DNA of 5,977 nt. Source: Chloroflexota bacterium. Its GTDB lineage: Bacteria > Chloroflexota > Anaerolineae > Anaerolineales > DRKV01. The notes below the pieces were generated by a model. The model was given only the letters and a program-made list of their open reading frames with translations, was not told where the DNA came from and did not search any database. Within the stretch, counting starts at the first letter, position 1; each line of letters starts with the position of its first letter. Shown here in pieces: positions 5,066 to 5,977 of this stretch. The translations under genes were made by a program, and so were the position numbers. The stretch lies in assembly GCA_011051635.1 (NCBI GenBank), contig DRKV01000256.1:1-5977 (forward strand), read 5' to 3'.

Positions 5066-5485
5066 TTACTCGCCCACCATCTGGACGACGAGGCGGCGGT
5101 GACGGGGGCGGTTGTCGAAATCCACGAAGATGATTTGCTGCCAGGTTCCCAGGGTGGGCTTGCCGTCCACGAAAGGCACGCTGAAGGAGGCCCCCAACAG
5201 GGCGGCGCGCAGGTGGGCGTGCCCGTTGCCGTCCCCCCAGCGGGCGTTGTGGGCGTACTCGCGCTCCGGCGGGGCAATCTCGTCGAACAGGCGGCGCAGG
5301 TCGCGCAGGCAGCCGCTCTCGTATTCGATGGTGGTAATGGCGCTGGTCGAGGAGGGGGTGAAGACGGTCAGGATGCCGTTACGCAGCCCCGATTGACGCA
5401 GCAAATCGGTCACTTCGGCGGTGATGTCGTGGATGTCGGCGTCGCCGCGGGTACGCAGTTCCAGGGTTCCGGTGATGACGCTCAT
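5066..5485 (-). CDS. YjbQ/UPF0047 family protein
   Basis: This 139-aa soluble protein is a full-length single-domain member of a family often annotated 'secondary thiamine-phosphate synthase enzyme', although the true cellular role remains uncertain. Visible family motifs are TPSSTSAITTIEYE (43-56), YAHNARWGDGNGHAHLRAALLG (77-98, with His79, His89 and His91 as candidate metal or active-site residues), a P-x-V-x-G-type strand VPFVDGKPTLGTWQQI (103-118) and FVDFDNRPR (120-128), ending VVQMVGE. The GDGNGHAHLRAALLG and VDFDNRPR forms resemble the archaeal and Chloroflexota-like branch more than the E. coli YjbQ branch. This is judged from memory. Start ATG (5483-5485) has GAGG 6 nt upstream, overlapping the stop codon of the cupin gene. 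It is the second gene of a two-gene operon and converges with the glycosidase gene 53 nt away. Confidence 0.93.
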   Translation of the reverse strand: MSVITGTLELRTRGDADIHDITAEVTDLLRQSGLRNGILTVFTPSSTSAITTIEYESGCLRDLRRLFDEIAPPEREYAHNARWGDGNGHAHLRAALLGASFSVPFVDGKPTLGTWQQIIFVDFDNRPRHRRLVVQMVGE

Positions 5486-5496
5486 CGCGGGCCTCA
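5486..5496 (-). promoter_or_regulatory. Shine-Dalgarno of the YjbQ gene overlapping the cupin stop codon
   Basis: Read on the minus strand, TGAGG (5496-5492) joins the cupin stop TGA to the GAGG ribosome-binding core, followed by 6 nt and the YjbQ ATG. The overlap argues that both genes are translated from one message and probably coupled. Confidence 0.6.
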
Positions 5497-5865
5497 GCAG
5501 CCTTCGGCTTCCTCGTCCAGGAGGGTGATTTCATCCGGCAGGTTGGGAACCAGGCACAGGAAGACGAAAGGCTCCTCGCCGATGCTCCGGTACCAGTGCG
5601 GCACACCGGCGGGGATGAAGACCACGTCCCCGGCCTGAACTTCGTACTCCTGCCCGCCGATGCCGATGCGGGCGCGCCCGCCGAGGACGTATTGCTCGTG
5701 CTCCACGGCGTTGGTGTGGCAGGGCATCCCCCCGCCGGGCTGCATGGTGAAGCGCCGCATGGCGAAATGGGGGCCTTCTTCGGGGGAAATCAAAACCTGA
5801 ATGACGGTATCCTTGCCCGCTTTGACTTCCTGGGCGGGAACTTCATCGGCGTGTTTGACAGACAT
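5494..5865 (-). CDS. Small cupin-domain protein (Cupin_2)
   Basis: This 123-aa protein has a single conserved beta-barrel domain with no signal peptide. Cupin motif 1 covers PGGGMPCHTNAVEHEQYVLGG (residues 43-63), with His50, His56 and Glu57 as likely metal ligands. The usual second His of the HxH pair is Asn52. Motif 2 is AGDVVFIPAGVPHWY (78-92), with His90. The C-terminus has FLCLVPN (102-108) and ends with Cys123. The reaction cannot be assigned; small cupins of this type range from isomerases and dioxygenases to sensors. ATG at 5863-5865 is chosen because a strong GGAGG lies 5 nt upstream. An in-frame extension up to 5946 would be encoded by the heptamer repeats and is rejected. The YjbQ gene follows after 8 nt, so a functional link to YjbQ is plausible. 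Confidence 0.9.
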   Translation of the reverse strand: MSVKHADEVPAQEVKAGKDTVIQVLISPEEGPHFAMRRFTMQPGGGMPCHTNAVEHEQYVLGGRARIGIGGQEYEVQAGDVVFIPAGVPHWYRSIGEEPFVFLCLVPNLPDEITLLDEEAEGC

Positions 5866-5870
5866 GAGAA

Positions 5871-5875
5871 CCTCC
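5871..5875 (-). promoter_or_regulatory. Strong Shine-Dalgarno (GGAGG) that sets the cupin start
   Basis: CCTCC on the plus strand reads GGAGG on the minus strand, 5 nt before the ATG at 5865. It lies between the start codon and the heptamer array that begins at 5881, and it decides the start against the longer repeat-encoded extension. Confidence 0.85.
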
Positions 5876-5880
5876 GGGAT

Positions 5881-5922
5881 GGTGAATGGTGAATGCAGAA
5901 TGATGAATGCAGAATGATGAAT
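5881..5922. repeat. Heptamer array D (GATGAAT family), six units
   Basis: Six exact 7-bp units are contiguous: GGTGAAT twice, then GCAGAAT and GATGAAT alternating twice. It begins only 5 nt upstream of the cupin Shine-Dalgarno, so it lies in the leader or promoter of that operon. GTGAATA units inside array A resemble this family, hinting that the heptamer families are related. Confidence 0.85.
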
Positions 5923-5931
5923 GCCGCCGCC

Positions 5932-5977
5932 TGACACGTGACACATGATACGTGATACATGACACGTGGTACGTGAC
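5932..5977. repeat. Heptamer array E (TGACACG family), continuing past the right edge
   Basis: Six full 7-bp units and a partial seventh are contiguous: TGACACG, TGACACA, TGATACG, TGATACA, TGACACG, TGGTACG and TGAC. The ACGT/CACGTG core makes each unit partly self-complementary, so the array has local dyad symmetry. A 9-nt spacer separates it from array D. It may extend beyond the window. Confidence 0.85.

Noticed and set aside
4676..5638. Plus-strand open frame (320 codons) crossing from the glycosidase gene over the YjbQ and cupin genes
   Set aside because: It overlaps three genes with clear family motifs in other frames, and its own translation is Gly/Ala/Gln-rich without a domain.
5866..5946. 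27-residue N-terminal extension of the cupin
   Set aside because: It is encoded by the heptamer array, while a strong GGAGG lies 5 nt before the internal ATG at 5865.

Overview
The window is GC-rich and densely coded, with intact housekeeping or catabolic genes, and it fits a chromosome better than a phage, plasmid or island. No transposase, integrase, tRNA, rRNA or CRISPR array was seen. The gene set (a molybdenum-hydroxylase operon, a DUF1385/YqhQ-type membrane protein, an archaeal-looking YjbQ protein) and the heavy load of short-period intergenic repeats suggest an environmental Chloroflexota, perhaps Anaerolineae. That placement is an inference from gene style, not from a marker gene.

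Layout. (1) Positions 1-1249, minus strand: two subunits of a xanthine dehydrogenase/CO dehydrogenase-type molybdenum hydroxylase, the FAD subunit (1249 to 347) and then the [2Fe-2S] subunit (279 to beyond the left edge). The large molybdopterin subunit is not in view. (2) 1250-1776: a gene-free divergent region of about 530 bp holding an octamer-repeat hairpin, a stretch with several stem-loops, a decamer repeat and two isolated TATAAT boxes. (3) 1777-5012, plus strand: an M20 metallodipeptidase-like protein, a DUF1385 multi-pass membrane protein, and a membrane-anchored phosphodiester glycosidase (NAGPA-domain) protein. The last two are separated by only 8 nt and are probably coupled. (4) 5066-5865, minus strand: a two-gene operon of a small cupin followed by a YjbQ/UPF0047 protein, convergent with the preceding operon.

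The most unusual feature is the intergenic DNA rather than any gene. Every gap longer than about 60 nt carries an imperfect tandem array with a strict short period: 7 bp (families GGGATTA/GGGAGCA, GATGAAT and TGACACG), 8 bp (GGTAGTCA) or 10 bp (TATCTGCG-type). The larger arrays are often followed by an inverted copy of themselves. The GGGATTA-family arrays run into two unrelated genes and give both proteins the same last four residues (GSRD) and the same stop codon. Their G-tract spacing matches the G-quadruplex consensus on the mRNA-sense strand. A different, C/G-rich palindrome lies in frame within the [2Fe-2S] subunit gene. No new defence or biosynthetic system is evident; the proteins all belong to recognisable families.
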